Source: JBHGXV01 sp041920505 (GTDB taxonomy: Bacteria > Bacillota > Bacilli > Brevibacillales > Brevibacillaceae). From it: a stretch of 64,000 nucleotides of DNA. The position numbers and the translations under genes were made by a program. The stretch is from contig JBHGXV010000021.1 in the NCBI GenBank assembly GCA_041920505.1, positions 62,001-126,000 on the forward strand. Reading direction: 5' to 3'. The notes under the pieces are model-generated. The model saw nothing but the letters and a program-made list of their open reading frames with translations. It was not told the DNA's origin and did not search any database. Shown one piece after another: positions 24,627-33,298 of the stretch; within the stretch, counting starts at the first letter, position 1, and every line of letters begins with the position of its first letter.

Positions 24627-24959
24627 CTATTTGACTGGCTCAAGGTAAGTTACTCTCTTGCCATTTCGGATCGCGTATTCAATCTCTCTTTTTGTGCTTT
24701 GACCAATATATCCATTTACATTGATAACAAAGATTTCATCTGACATATCCATTTTGTGATAGTGAAGCCTTTCAAAGAGTTTACTTTGTTCCTCGGTTAC
24801 TTCAATATGATCGCTTTGTTCGAAAAAACCAAGAGTAAGGACAATGTTTCCTTTCAAAGTCAAATCTGCCATTGCTTCTTCGAACTGTTTTTTGAACTTG
24901 GTTGAACCGCAAAGAGTAATGACTTTGGGTTTGGGGTTTTGAGACGGCTCTGTCATCAT
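24627..24959 (-). CDS. Nucleoside 2-deoxyribosyltransferase-like protein
   Basis: The 110-aa product begins KPKVITLCGSTKFKKQFEE and continues with MDMSDEIFVINVNGYIGQST and a REIEYAIRNGKRVTYLEP ending. This is the Rossmann-like nucleoside 2-deoxyribosyltransferase fold: an N-terminal GST motif and the EIEYA acid region. The biological substrate is unknown; relatives are often annotated only as nucleotide-binding. The ATG at 24959 overlaps the stop of the response regulator gene as ATGA, with GGGAGGAG upstream, so it is the third gene of that operon. GC content is lower than for the two upstream genes. Confidence 0.7.
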   Translation of the reverse strand: MMTEPSQNPKPKVITLCGSTKFKKQFEEAMADLTLKGNIVLTLGFFEQSDHIEVTEEQSKLFERLHYHKMDMSDEIFVINVNGYIGQSTKREIEYAIRNGKRVTYLEPVK

Positions 24960-25612
24960 CGCCACTCCTCCCGCCTGAGTCCGTGGCGCACGGCGTAGGC
25001 GGCCAGTTGCACGCGGTTGTTCAGCCCCAGTTTTTCCAGCAGGTTTTTGATGTGGTTTTTCACCGTGTTTTCCGCGATCACCAGCCGTTCGGCGATTTGC
25101 CGGTTGGTGTCCCCGACGGCGACGCAACTGAGGATTTCCCGTTCGCGCGGGGTGAGGATGTCCGGTGTCGGCTCGTTTGTTGCGTTTCCTTTGCGGAAGT
25201 GGCGCAACAACCGGCTGGCCATTTCGCGGGGGACATCGGCGTCTTCGTCCAAGAGGGCGTGCAGATAGGTGAGCCAGTCGTCCGGGTCCAGGTTTTTCAA
25301 CAGGTAGCCCTGGGCGCCGAACTGGATCGCGGTAAACAGATCGCCGACATCGTCGGAGACGGTGAGGATCACGATGCGGATGTGAGGGTACGCTTTTTTG
25401 ATTTCCCGCGTGGCCACGAGGCCGTTCCAGTTGGGCATGTTGATGTCCATCAGCACCAGATCGGGTTGCAGTTGTCCGCAGAGATGAAACGCTTCCTGGC
25501 CGTCGGCGGCTTCACCGACAAGCTGGAAGGCGGGATCGGCGGCCAGGAGGCTGATGATCGCCTCCCGCGCCAACGGATGGTCGTCGGCAATCAGGACGTG
25601 GTATGGTCTCAT
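24956..25612 (-). CDS. NarL/LuxR-family response regulator
   Basis: The 218-aa product has a receiver domain with acidic pair DD at residues 10-11, phospho-acceptor Asp in LVLMDINMPNWNG (about residue 55) and the conserved Lys in YLLKNLDPD. A GerE-type HTH follows (LTPREREILSCVAVGDTNRQIA). Phosphorylation would come from the kinase encoded directly upstream, whose stop overlaps this start by four bases. The regulon is unknown; operon partners include a nucleoside deoxyribosyltransferase-like gene. Confidence 0.92.
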   Translation of the reverse strand: MRPYHVLIADDHPLAREAIISLLAADPAFQLVGEAADGQEAFHLCGQLQPDLVLMDINMPNWNGLVATREIKKAYPHIRIVILTVSDDVGDLFTAIQFGAQGYLLKNLDPDDWLTYLHALLDEDADVPREMASRLLRHFRKGNATNEPTPDILTPREREILSCVAVGDTNRQIAERLVIAENTVKNHIKNLLEKLGLNNRVQLAAYAVRHGLRREEWR

Positions 25613-26418
25613 GTGTGCTTCCCTCCCGTTACGGCTGTCAGACAGATGGTGGTTCCGCCCGGCGTTCGTCCCTCCAGGTGAAAGTCGGCTCCCAGTTGCG
25701 CGGCCCGCTCCCGCATCATTTTCAGACCGTATTTGTGATTGTCCGTGTCGGCGGCGGAGAGTCCGATGCCGTCATCGGCGATCACCAGCCGCCAACCGCC
25801 CGCAGGGAACGATTCCAGCGCGATCGAGGCGGAGCGGGCCTGGGCGTGTTTGCGGATGTTGGCGAACGCTTCCTGAACAATGGCAAACAACTGCACCTCT
25901 TCGGCCGGGCTGAAGTATTTGTCCGGAAGCGAGATACGTCGGTTCACTTCCACGCCGGTCAGCGTGCTCCATTCGGAGAGCCACTTGTTCAGCCGAAGCG
26001 ATAGCGACACGCCTTCCTCGGGTGACGAGCGCAGATTGAAGATGGCCTGGCGCACCTGATTGTCGATGGCCGACACCGCGGTTCGCGCCTCGTCGTAGTT
26101 GCCTTGCCGCAGTTTGACATTGAGAAAAAACAGCGTCTGGGCAATCCCGTCGTGCAGTTCGCGGGCCAGCCGCTCTCGTTCCTCGTACACCGCCCGCTTC
26201 GCCTGTTCCTGCACCAGCCGGTCGTTGATCCGGCGGATCGTGCGAAACATCCAGGACGCGTACAGGAGCGAGAGAAGGAAGCTGAGGACGGTGATGAGAA
26301 AATTCCCCTGTTCCATCGAGATGTACGGCAACAAAAAGTCGTGACGGATGTATTCAAAACCGCCGATGAGAAGCGGCGGGAGCAATACCGTAAACACGTG
26401 GAGCATGCGGTAGGTCAC
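25609..26418 (-). CDS. Sensor histidine kinase (HisKA_3 type)
   Basis: The 269-aa product has two N-terminal transmembrane helices (about residues 8-25 and 42-60) with a very short outer loop. A HisKA_3 dimerisation segment follows, with the phosphorylated His in ERLARELHDGIAQTLFFL. The HATPase domain contains NIRKHAQA, DDGIGL and GLKMMRERAAQLGA. The short sensor region is like LiaS or DesK kinases that sense membrane state. GTG at 26418 is chosen because GGAGAGGAG lies upstream; an ATG at 26406 is the alternative. Confidence 0.88.
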   Translation of the reverse strand: MTYRMLHVFTVLLPPLLIGGFEYIRHDFLLPYISMEQGNFLITVLSFLLSLLYASWMFRTIRRINDRLVQEQAKRAVYEERERLARELHDGIAQTLFFLNVKLRQGNYDEARTAVSAIDNQVRQAIFNLRSSPEEGVSLSLRLNKWLSEWSTLTGVEVNRRISLPDKYFSPAEEVQLFAIVQEAFANIRKHAQARSASIALESFPAGGWRLVIADDGIGLSAADTDNHKYGLKMMRERAAQLGADFHLEGRTPGGTTICLTAVTGGKHT

Positions 26419-26567
26419 GCTCGATCCAACTCCTCTCCGGTATATGTCTTCCCTAAAGTATACGCCATTTCGGACGAGCCACAAGTACATTTGCGCACAC
26501 TTGATATTTCCGGTTGGTTGGGGAACCCTAATCGGGAAAGCACAACCACACGAGGGGAGGCAGTCGC

Positions 26568-26768
26568 ATGATGGAACGCGAAATACAGGAAGTTCCGCAG
26601 GTGGACGTTCCGGACGAGATTACGCAAGTGGATCTGCCCGAAATCGGGGAAACCACGCCGCATCCGCGCGTACCCGATCCGCAGGCGAGCCAAAGGGGCG
26701 CGGCCGTTGGCAGCGAAGGCGGCAGCACGGAGCCCATCGGATTTGTACCGGCGCAAAAAAGCACCTGA
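26568..26768 (+). CDS. Small acidic proline-rich hypothetical protein
   Basis: The 66-aa product (VPQVDVPDEITQVDLPEIGE near the start) is rich in Pro, Glu and Asp, has no cysteine or hydrophobic helix, and is probably disordered. GAGGGGAGG at 26552-26560 is an excellent ribosome site, which supports expression. It is divergent from the two-component operon and ends inside its own terminator. I recognise no family. Confidence 0.6.
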   Translation: MMEREIQEVPQVDVPDEITQVDLPEIGETTPHPRVPDPQASQRGAAVGSEGGSTEPIGFVPAQKST

Positions 26769-26784
26769 TCCGGTGCTTTTTTGC
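26753..26784 (+). terminator. Terminator overlapping the end of the small acidic gene
   Basis: AAAAAAGCACC pairs with GGTGCTTTTTT around TGATCC; the stop codon lies within the stem. Confidence 0.9.
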
Positions 26785-26929
26785 GTACTTCCCTGGCGGC
26801 GACCAGCGTTCGGATGACTCCGGTATTCCCTGTGAAAATCGGAAAAAATCAGCACAAAAGAATGGACTTTTTCGATAATTTCTGTAAAGTATTAATGGGA
26901 AACATTGAGTGGCTAGGGGGAGAATCTGG

Positions 26930-27283
26930 ATGGCCCGGATACTGATCGTAGATGATGCTGCTTTTATGCGACATATGTTGGCGCAAATGCTGGACGGCGT
27001 ACACGAAGTTGTCGGCGAGGCAAGCAACGGGGTGGAAGCGATCCAAAAGTACAAGGAATTGCTGCCGGATATCGTCACCATGGACATCACGATGCCGGAT
27101 ATGCAGGGCATTGAAGCGGTGAGAGAAATCCTGGCATTCGACCCGAAAGCGAAAATCCTGATGTGTTCGGCCATGGGACAACGGCAAATGGTGCTGGAAG
27201 CGATGAAGTCGGGAGCAAAAGATTTCATCGTCAAGCCGTTTCAAAAAGAGCGCATTCTGGACGCAATTTCCCGCTGGGTGTAA
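26930..27283 (+). CDS. Stand-alone CheY-like response regulator
   Basis: The 117-aa product is a single receiver domain: DD at residues 8-9, phospho-acceptor Asp in IVTMDITMPDMQG (about residue 52), Ser-Ala near 82 and Lys in IVKPFQKE (about 103). It strongly resembles CheY of Bacilli, which binds the flagellar motor, but no chemotaxis or flagellar genes are adjacent. AGGGGGAG before 26930 sets the start. It could be an orphan CheY or a sporulation-type receiver. Confidence 0.88.
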   Translation: MARILIVDDAAFMRHMLAQMLDGVHEVVGEASNGVEAIQKYKELLPDIVTMDITMPDMQGIEAVREILAFDPKAKILMCSAMGQRQMVLEAMKSGAKDFIVKPFQKERILDAISRWV

Positions 27284-27423
27284 AAAACTGCTGAAGAAGC
27301 GGTTTTTTGCGTTTACCGGGTTTTACCGCCGTACGGCCGCCGGGATGCTGTTCGCCGGTTCGTCCGATTCGCTATAATGAAGGAAAGGACGAACGAGATG
27401 CGAATAAAAAGAGGGTGTCAAAC

Positions 27424-28665
27424 ATGTCCGCTCGACCTGATTACTTCGGCAAGTTCCAACATGCCGACATCGACGAGTTGGCCGACGTGATCGCCGAACT
27501 GCTGCAAAATCCGATCACAATTGAAGACGCCGACCACAAGCTGATCGCCTACAGTTCCCACGGGGAGAGCACCGACCAGGCGCGGTGGTCGACGATCATG
27601 GGGCGTCGGGTGCCGGAAAAAGTGCTGACCCGGCTGTGGAAGGACGGCGTGTTCCACCAGCTTCTCACCCAGGACGATCCGGTGCACATCCCCGCCAAGG
27701 ACGAAGTGGGGCTGGGGAACCGGGTTGCGATCGCGATCCGCAAAGGGTCTGACGTGTTGGGCTACATCTGGGCACAGGAAGTCAACCGGCCGATCCGCGC
27801 CGAGGACGACGAGATTTTGCGGCAGGCGGCCCGCGCGGCCGTGCCCAGGCTGGTGCAGCGGCAAGGCAAGCGCAAGGCCGAGGAACAGCGGCGCAAGGAC
27901 TTTTTCTGGGAACTGCTCTTGGGCAGTCACGCCAACGAAGCGGAGATCAAGCGCAAGGCGTCCAGCCTGCAGATGGAACTGCCGAGCCCGTACCTGGTCC
28001 TGATCGTCGAGGCGAGTGTGCCCCAGTTGGAACAGCTTCTCTACCCGCTGCTGGTTCGGGACAAACGCTTGTGGGTCACGGACGGACACCAATTGATCCT
28101 GTTGATGGGACAGCCGGTCGCCACAGGCAAGGAACGCGCTTCCCTGGCTCTTATTGCCGAGCAGTTTCTCGCCGAAACGCTTGGCCGGATCGTCGAACGC
28201 ACCGGCGCTCACCAGGTGACCGGCGGCTACGGCGGCGTGTATCGGGCGTACGGTGACGTGGCCCGCAGCTATCGGCAGGCGCTGCACGTGCTCCAGGTGA
28301 AACGGCTGTTTCCGCAGGAGACGAACGGGGTGTACGGCTTTCAGGAACTGGGGATTTACCGCTTTTTGCCCCAGTTGAAAAAATGGGGAGACGCAGAAGG
28401 TTACGAGAATGAACGCCTGGCGCGGCTTCGGCAATACGACGCCGACAACCAGACCAGTCTGGTGGAGACGCTGGAGACGTTTCTCGATGCGGCCGGCAAG
28501 GCGAATCTCACCGCCCGTCGCCTGCATATCCACATCAATACACTGGGGTATCGGCTGCGCCGGATCGAAGAGATCCTCGGCGTCGATCTGGAAGACATGA
28601 ACCAGCGAACGTCGCTCTACCTTGACCTGAAAATGGAGAAGCTGGGGCGGGACGGGTGGAAGTAA
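27424..28665 (+). CDS. adeR: PucR/CdaR-family activator of alanine dehydrogenase (AdeR-like)
   Basis: The 413-aa product has an N-terminal sensor region and a C-terminal PucR-type HTH (about residues 355-400; LTARRLHIHINTLGYRLRRI). In B. subtilis AdeR activates the adjacent ald gene in response to alanine, and the gene order is the same here. GAGGGTG precedes ATG at 27424. The upstream in-frame extension lacks a ribosome site. A perfect dyad between this gene and ald is a candidate binding site. Confidence 0.88.
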   Translation: MSARPDYFGKFQHADIDELADVIAELLQNPITIEDADHKLIAYSSHGESTDQARWSTIMGRRVPEKVLTRLWKDGVFHQLLTQDDPVHIPAKDEVGLGNRVAIAIRKGSDVLGYIWAQEVNRPIRAEDDEILRQAARAAVPRLVQRQGKRKAEEQRRKDFFWELLLGSHANEAEIKRKASSLQMELPSPYLVLIVEASVPQLEQLLYPLLVRDKRLWVTDGHQLILLMGQPVATGKERASLALIAEQFLAETLGRIVERTGAHQVTGGYGGVYRAYGDVARSYRQALHVLQVKRLFPQETNGVYGFQELGIYRFLPQLKKWGDAEGYENERLARLRQYDADNQTSLVETLETFLDAAGKANLTARRLHIHINTLGYRLRRIEEILGVDLEDMNQRTSLYLDLKMEKLGRDGWK

Positions 28666-28670
28666 TGTTC

Positions 28671-28690
28671 GTTTGTGAAAAATCACAAAC
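28671..28690 (+). promoter_or_regulatory. Candidate AdeR operator upstream of ald
   Basis: GTTTGTGA and TCACAAAC form a perfect 8-bp dyad around AAAA. Its centre lies about 75 bases upstream of the start expected from the -10 box TACAAT at 28744-28749. The matching -35 region is poor, as expected for an activator-dependent promoter. Confidence 0.6.
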
Positions 28691-28803
28691 GGCACCTTGG
28701 TACAATCAAGGGAATCCCCAATGAGAACCTCGTGAAAACGCTGTACAATGTAAAATATGAAGCAACATACAGCTTGCAGCGTTCCAAAAGGAGGACATGA
28801 CCT

Positions 28804-29934
28804 ATGATCGTGGGGATTCCCAAAGAGATAAAAAACAACGAAAACCGCGTGGCCATCACGCCGGCCGGCGTTGCCGCCCTGGTGCAAAACGGCCATGAAG
28901 TGCTGATCGAAACCAACGCCGGACTGGGCAGCGGCTTTACGGACAGCGATTACACCGCTGTCGGCGCGAAGATCGTTCCGACTGCGGCAGACGCGTGGGC
29001 GGCCGACATGGTGATCAAGGTAAAAGAGCCGCTTCCTTCCGAGTACGGGTACTTCCGCGAAGGCCTGATCCTGTTCACCTACCTCCACCTCGCTCCCGAG
29101 CCGGAGTTGACCCGTGCCCTGATGGAGAAAAAAGTGGTGGCGATCGCTTACGAAACCATCCAGCTTGACAACGGCGCCCTGCCGCTGTTGATGCCGATGA
29201 GCGAAGTGGCCGGACGCATGGCTGTACAAATCGGCGCCCAATTCCTGGAAAAACCGTACGGCGGCAAAGGCGTGCTGCTGAGCGGCGTACCGGGCGTGCC
29301 GAAAGGCGAAGTCGTCATCGTCGGCGGCGGGATCGTCGGTACCAACGCGGCCAAAATGGCGCTCGGCCTGGGTGCCAACGTGACCATTCTCGACATCAGC
29401 GCTGAGCGTCTGCGCCAACTGGACGATCTGTTCCAGGGCCGCGTGCAAACCCTGATGTCCAACAGCTTCAACATCGCCCACGCGGTGAAAAAAGCCGACC
29501 TGCTCATCGGTGCCGTCCTGATTCCGGGTGCGCGTGCGCCTCGCCTCGTCACCGAAGAGATGGTCAAATCGATGGCGCCTGGCTCCGTGATCGTCGACGT
29601 GGCGATCGACCAAGGCGGCTCGATCGAGACGATCGACCGCATTACCACGCACGACAATCCGACCTACGAAAAACACGGCGTCATCCACTACGCGGTGGCC
29701 AACATGCCGGGTGCGGTGGCCCGCACATCCACACTGGCCCTGACCAACGTGACCATTCCGTACGCCGTGCAACTGGCCAACAAAGGCTATCGCGACGCCA
29801 TCCTCTCCAACGCCGCGCTGGCCAAAGGCGTCAACGTCATCGACGGCAAGGTGACCTACAAAGCGGTGGCAGAAGCGCACAACGTGCCGTTTGTCTCCGT
29901 CTACGACGTGCTTCAGTCGTCGGTTACCGTCTAA
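28804..29934 (+). CDS. ald: Alanine dehydrogenase
   Basis: Ald interconverts L-alanine and pyruvate plus ammonia with NAD; in Bacilli it is needed for alanine use and normal sporulation. The 376-aa length is typical. It begins MIVGIPKEIKNNENRVA. It carries the substrate-site Lys in VIKVKEPLPSEYG and the NAD fold VVIVGGGIVGTNAAKMALG near residue 170, with acidic DIS at the strand end. AAAGGAGG precedes the start. It is paired with the AdeR-like activator gene upstream. Confidence 0.97.
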   Translation: MIVGIPKEIKNNENRVAITPAGVAALVQNGHEVLIETNAGLGSGFTDSDYTAVGAKIVPTAADAWAADMVIKVKEPLPSEYGYFREGLILFTYLHLAPEPELTRALMEKKVVAIAYETIQLDNGALPLLMPMSEVAGRMAVQIGAQFLEKPYGGKGVLLSGVPGVPKGEVVIVGGGIVGTNAAKMALGLGANVTILDISAERLRQLDDLFQGRVQTLMSNSFNIAHAVKKADLLIGAVLIPGARAPRLVTEEMVKSMAPGSVIVDVAIDQGGSIETIDRITTHDNPTYEKHGVIHYAVANMPGAVARTSTLALTNVTIPYAVQLANKGYRDAILSNAALAKGVNVIDGKVTYKAVAEAHNVPFVSVYDVLQSSVTV

Positions 29935-29954
29935 TCCGGTCTGTACAACCCACC

Positions 29955-29995
29955 AACGCTTGCCCGTTATTTGCGGGCAGGCGTTTTTATTTTCT
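29955..29995 (+). terminator. Terminator after ald
   Basis: AACGC-TGCCCG pairs with CGGGCA-GCGTT around TTATTTG, with T5 and further T residues following. Confidence 0.88.
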
Positions 29996-30060
29996 CACCT
30001 GTCACGGGCCCTGCCGCGTATACTATCGGGAACGACAACGCCAGAAGAATGGGTGAGAGC

Positions 30061-31158
30061 ATGCGTAAACCAATCATCGGGATTTTGACCTGGCGAAAAG
30101 GCAACCGGTTTCAGGAGCCTGTGTACTTTCGCCGCCTGATTGCAGCCGGAAGAGAGTTGGGAGCCGAGGTGTTTCTGTTTTCCCATACCGACGCGTTCAT
30201 CCGTAGCCGACAGATCAGAGGATATGTCCCGTCGGCGAACGGCGGTTGGGTAAGCCGCCTGTTCCCCTGGCCGGATGCGGTGATCGACCGCTGTCGCAAA
30301 GGGGAGCCGGGATATCGCGAATTTCGCCGGAAAAACCTGTTCCCCTATGTCAACAGCACCTATACGCGCAAATGGAACGCGACCCAGTTGTTCATGCGCG
30401 AAGACAACGTGAAAAAGTGGATTCCCGTGACGCGCGAATACTCGCCGAGCCATCTTCGGAGCATGCTGGAGAGCTATCCGCTGTTGTACATCAAGCCAGG
30501 CAACGGCACAGGCGGGCGGAGCATCGTCAAGCTGGAGCGGACGCCGCGAGGATACGAGGTGCAGGGGCGCGACCGCGCTTCGCGCAAGAAAAGCGCCCGG
30601 TTTCAGAGCATCTCCGCCCTGACGCAATGGCTGAACCGCTGGGTAAAAGAACAGCAAATCCGCAACGGCAATTTCATGATCCAGCAGGGACTTCAACTCT
30701 CGCTGGTGCCCAACCGAGTGTGCGACGTCCGGCTGCTGATCCAGAAAAATGAACATGGCATCTGGACCGTGACCGGGCTTGGCGTGCGCGTCGGCCCGCC
30801 CAACAGCGCCACGTCCAACCTGCACGGGGGCGGCAAGGCGGTGCCGTTTGACAAGTTCATGACCGCCCGCTTCGGAGCGCAACGGACCCAGGCGATATTG
30901 CAGGAATGCCACGAGTTGGCGCACGAAGTGGTGAAGACGATCGAGAAACACTTCGGCAGCATGATGGAATTTGGCTTGGACATCGGCGTCGACGTCAACG
31001 GACGCGTCTGGCTGATCGAGGTCAACCCCAAGCCCGGCCGGGAGATTTTCCGCGAAACGGGGCAGATCGGCCTGTACAAGACGGCGATCCGCCGGCCGTT
31101 GCAGTACGCCCTGCACGTCATCCAGAGCGAACGGCTTCGGCACAACCAGACGGGGTAA
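30061..31158 (+). CDS. YheC/YheD-family spore-associated ATP-grasp protein
   Basis: The 365-aa product matches the YheCD ATP-grasp family of endospore formers. It has LLYIKPGNGTGGRSIVKLE as the ATP-binding loop, VCDVRLLIQKN and a C-terminal DIGVDVNGRVWLIEVNPKPGR with the metal-binding Glu and Asn. In B. subtilis YheC/YheD are spore coat-associated proteins. The start at 30061 has GGGTGAG upstream. It stands alone downstream of ald; the ligated substrates are unknown. Confidence 0.9.
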   Translation: MRKPIIGILTWRKGNRFQEPVYFRRLIAAGRELGAEVFLFSHTDAFIRSRQIRGYVPSANGGWVSRLFPWPDAVIDRCRKGEPGYREFRRKNLFPYVNSTYTRKWNATQLFMREDNVKKWIPVTREYSPSHLRSMLESYPLLYIKPGNGTGGRSIVKLERTPRGYEVQGRDRASRKKSARFQSISALTQWLNRWVKEQQIRNGNFMIQQGLQLSLVPNRVCDVRLLIQKNEHGIWTVTGLGVRVGPPNSATSNLHGGGKAVPFDKFMTARFGAQRTQAILQECHELAHEVVKTIEKHFGSMMEFGLDIGVDVNGRVWLIEVNPKPGREIFRETGQIGLYKTAIRRPLQYALHVIQSERLRHNQTG

Positions 31159-31274
31159 ATCCGGGCGAATGATCCAAAACGACGTTTTTGTCCCCTTCGG
31201 AACGGGCGGGTGAAACATTTTGCCGGTTTCATCCGTATATACCACAGAAGTGATCTGAAGGAGGCGGTGCAAGG

Positions 31275-31598
31275 ATGATACTTTCCACGACAAGCATGTT
31301 GCAGGGCAAGGAGATCGAGGAGTACCTGGGGATCGTCAGCGGCGAGACGATCATGGGAGCCAACGTCGTTCGCGACTTCTTGGCCGGCATCACAGACATC
31401 ATCGGCGGGCGCAGCGGAGCGTACGAAAGCAAGCTGGCCGAGGGTCGCCAAATGGCGATCGAGGAAATGACGCACAAGGCGAAACGGCTGGGAGCCAATG
31501 CCGTGATCGGCGTCGATCTGGACTTTGAGACCTTGCGTGACGGCATGCTGATTTGCGTGGCCACCGGTACCGCCGTGAAGGTGCGGGACGCCCGCTAA
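31275..31598 (+). CDS. YbjQ/UPF0145 family protein
   Basis: The 107-aa product is a pentamer-forming YbjQ fold protein with the conserved GIVSGETIMGANVVRD and RLGANAVIGVDLDFE segments. The family is of unknown function and is sometimes described as putative heavy-metal binding. AAGGAGG ten bases upstream supports the ATG at 31275. It is monocistronic with a GC-rich terminator behind it. Confidence 0.9.
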   Translation: MILSTTSMLQGKEIEEYLGIVSGETIMGANVVRDFLAGITDIIGGRSGAYESKLAEGRQMAIEEMTHKAKRLGANAVIGVDLDFETLRDGMLICVATGTAVKVRDAR

Positions 31599-31624
31599 AA
31601 GACGTTGTGACGAGCGTGACACTT

Positions 31625-31655
31625 CCGCCCGGGCCCTTCCCGGGCGGTTGTTTGC
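31625..31655 (+). terminator. Terminator after the YbjQ gene
   Basis: CCGCCCGGG pairs with CCCGGGCGG around a short loop and is followed by TTGTTTG. Confidence 0.75.
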
Positions 31656-31760
31656 TGGTCTGGCTGTTTTGCCTTGACAGGATTCGAATCGCGTGCTGTG
31701 CGTTTCAGGTTGATTTGTGGTATGCTCGTAGGCAGAAAAAAGATGTGAGGAGTGCGCCAG

Positions 31761-32846
31761 ATGTACCGGTTGATAAAAAAATACTTGTTTACCCTTGATC
31801 CGGAGGAAGCGCATGATCGTACGATTGAAGCGTTGAAATGGGCGCAAAACGCCTCCGGAGGGACAAGCCTGCTCAAGCTGTTGTTCGGCTTTCGCGATCA
31901 GCGGCTGGAAACCAGTCTGTGGGGGCTGCGTTTCCCCAATCCGGTCGGGTTGGCGGCCGGGTTTGACAAAAACGCGGAGGTGTACCACGCGCTGGCCGCG
32001 CTTGGCTTTGGCTTCGTCGAAGTGGGTACGGTTACGCCAGTCAGTCAACCGGGCAACCAACGGCCGCGCCTGTTTCGCCTGGTCGACGATCAGGCGGTGA
32101 TTAACCGCATGGGCTTTAACAATCACGGGGCGTACATCGCGTCCCAGAACCTGATCAACTTCGCCAACGCCGACGTACCGATCGGCGTCAACATCGGCAA
32201 AAACAAGCTGACGCCCAACGAAGACGCGGCGAGCGATTACGAGAAGTGCCTGGAGGTGCTGTATCCCTACGGCCACTATTTCGTCATCAATGTCAGTTCG
32301 CCCAATACGCCCAACCTGCGGGATCTGCAGGAGACGGCAAGTCTGCGCCAGTTGATCAGGGCGGTGCGCGGCAAGGCCCTGGAGATGGAACGGCGCGGCG
32401 TGGCCCGAAAGCCGATCTTGCTGAAGGTGGCCCCCGACATGTCGGACGAACACATGCATGACGTGATTCACGCGGCGGTGGACGAAGGCATCTCCGGCAT
32501 CATCGCCACCAATACCACCCTGTCGCGCGAAGGGCTAATCAGCCCGCACGCCGGTGAGACCGGGGGCTTGAGCGGCCGGCCGCTCGCGGCCCGTTCCACC
32601 GCGTGGATTCGCTCGATTTACCGGGAAGTGGGCGACAAGGTGCCGATCATCGGCGTGGGCGGCATTTTCACCGGCGACGACGCCTACGAAAAATTGCGTG
32701 CCGGCGCCAGCCTGGTGCAGGTGTACACCGGGATGATCTACGAAGGACCGGGGATCGTCAAGGCGATCAACAAACGGCTGCTGCGACTGATGGAACGGGA
32801 CGGGTTTACGCGCATCAGCGAAGCGGTCGGCGTCGATGCAACCTAG
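31761..32846 (+). CDS. pyrD: Dihydroorotate dehydrogenase, quinone-dependent (class 2)
   Basis: PyrD oxidises dihydroorotate to orotate in pyrimidine synthesis. The 361-aa product is class 2: an N-terminal amphipathic membrane helix (YRLIKKYLFTLDPEEAHD), FDKNAEV for FMN binding, NVSSPNTPNLRDLQ with the catalytic Ser, and IIGVGGIFTGDDAYEKL near the end. It therefore passes electrons to membrane quinone. Many Bacillales instead use the class 1B PyrDK pair inside the pyr operon; here it stands alone. GAGGAG precedes the ATG at 31761. Confidence 0.95.
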   Translation: MYRLIKKYLFTLDPEEAHDRTIEALKWAQNASGGTSLLKLLFGFRDQRLETSLWGLRFPNPVGLAAGFDKNAEVYHALAALGFGFVEVGTVTPVSQPGNQRPRLFRLVDDQAVINRMGFNNHGAYIASQNLINFANADVPIGVNIGKNKLTPNEDAASDYEKCLEVLYPYGHYFVINVSSPNTPNLRDLQETASLRQLIRAVRGKALEMERRGVARKPILLKVAPDMSDEHMHDVIHAAVDEGISGIIATNTTLSREGLISPHAGETGGLSGRPLAARSTAWIRSIYREVGDKVPIIGVGGIFTGDDAYEKLRAGASLVQVYTGMIYEGPGIVKAINKRLLRLMERDGFTRISEAVGVDAT

Positions 32847-32906
32847 CGACGAAAGCGCTGAGAGGGGCTGTCCCAAGCGTCTGGTGACGTGTGGGGCAGT
32901 TCCTTC

Positions 32907-32935
32907 TTTATCTTTTCATGTTGGAAGGTTATAAT
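32907..32935 (+). promoter_or_regulatory. Promoter of the cobalamin-riboswitch transcript
   Basis: TTTATC and a perfect TATAAT are separated by 17 bases upstream of the riboswitch. Confidence 0.5.
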
Positions 32936-32984
32936 ACAAAGTGGACGAGTTCAAATAGTCCAACAATTTCAAATCGATGGCAAT

Positions 32985-33190
32985 AGGTGCCTTTATGTGC
33001 GAACCACATAAAGGGTAACAGGGAATCGGGTGAAAGTCCCGAGCGGTCCCGCCACTGTAACCAGGGAGTTCTCTTTCAGGTATTCCACTCATCGCACAGA
33101 TGGGGAAGGAGAAAGAGCGCCATGATCTGGAAGCCAGGAGACCTACCTATCTGCCGCACCCAGATACCTTCGCGGAAAGGAGAGGTGACC
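32985..33190 (+). ncRNA. Cobalamin (AdoCbl) riboswitch
   Basis: The conserved core reads GGTGAAAGTCC (33029-33039), then GCGGTCCCGCCACTGTAACC (33043-33062) and AAGCCAGGAGACC (33131-33143). These are the hallmark B12-box and core elements. It sits in the leader of cbiM and represses cobalt uptake genes when coenzyme B12 is abundant. Ends are approximate. Confidence 0.95.
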
Positions 33191-33237
33191 CAGAAGCAAC
33201 GGCTTGTAGCAGGCCGGTTGTTTGCTTGCACGCGACT

Positions 33238-33275
33238 CCCATCCGTTTTTCGGATGGGATATTTTGGTTTTCGGG
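33238..33275 (+). terminator. Riboswitch-controlled terminator before cbiM
   Basis: CCCATCCG pairs with CGGATGGG around T5 and is followed by ATATTTTGGTTTT. It would form the expression platform of the cobalamin riboswitch. Confidence 0.75.
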
Positions 33276-33298
33276 AAAATGTTGAGGGGAGAGATCAT

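Noticed and set aside
26850..26900. Sigma-D (motility) promoter before the lone CheY gene
   Set aside because: CGATAA resembles a -10 element, but the spacing to the nearest AAA-type -35 motif is too short.
27418..29880. An 820-codon open frame antisense to adeR and ald
   Set aside because: The composition is that of a shadow frame, and both plus-strand genes are fully conserved enzymes or regulators.
32987..33298. N-terminal extension of CbiM into the leader
   Set aside because: It would translate the cobalamin riboswitch; the ATG at 33299 has a good ribosome site and gives a proper signal peptide.
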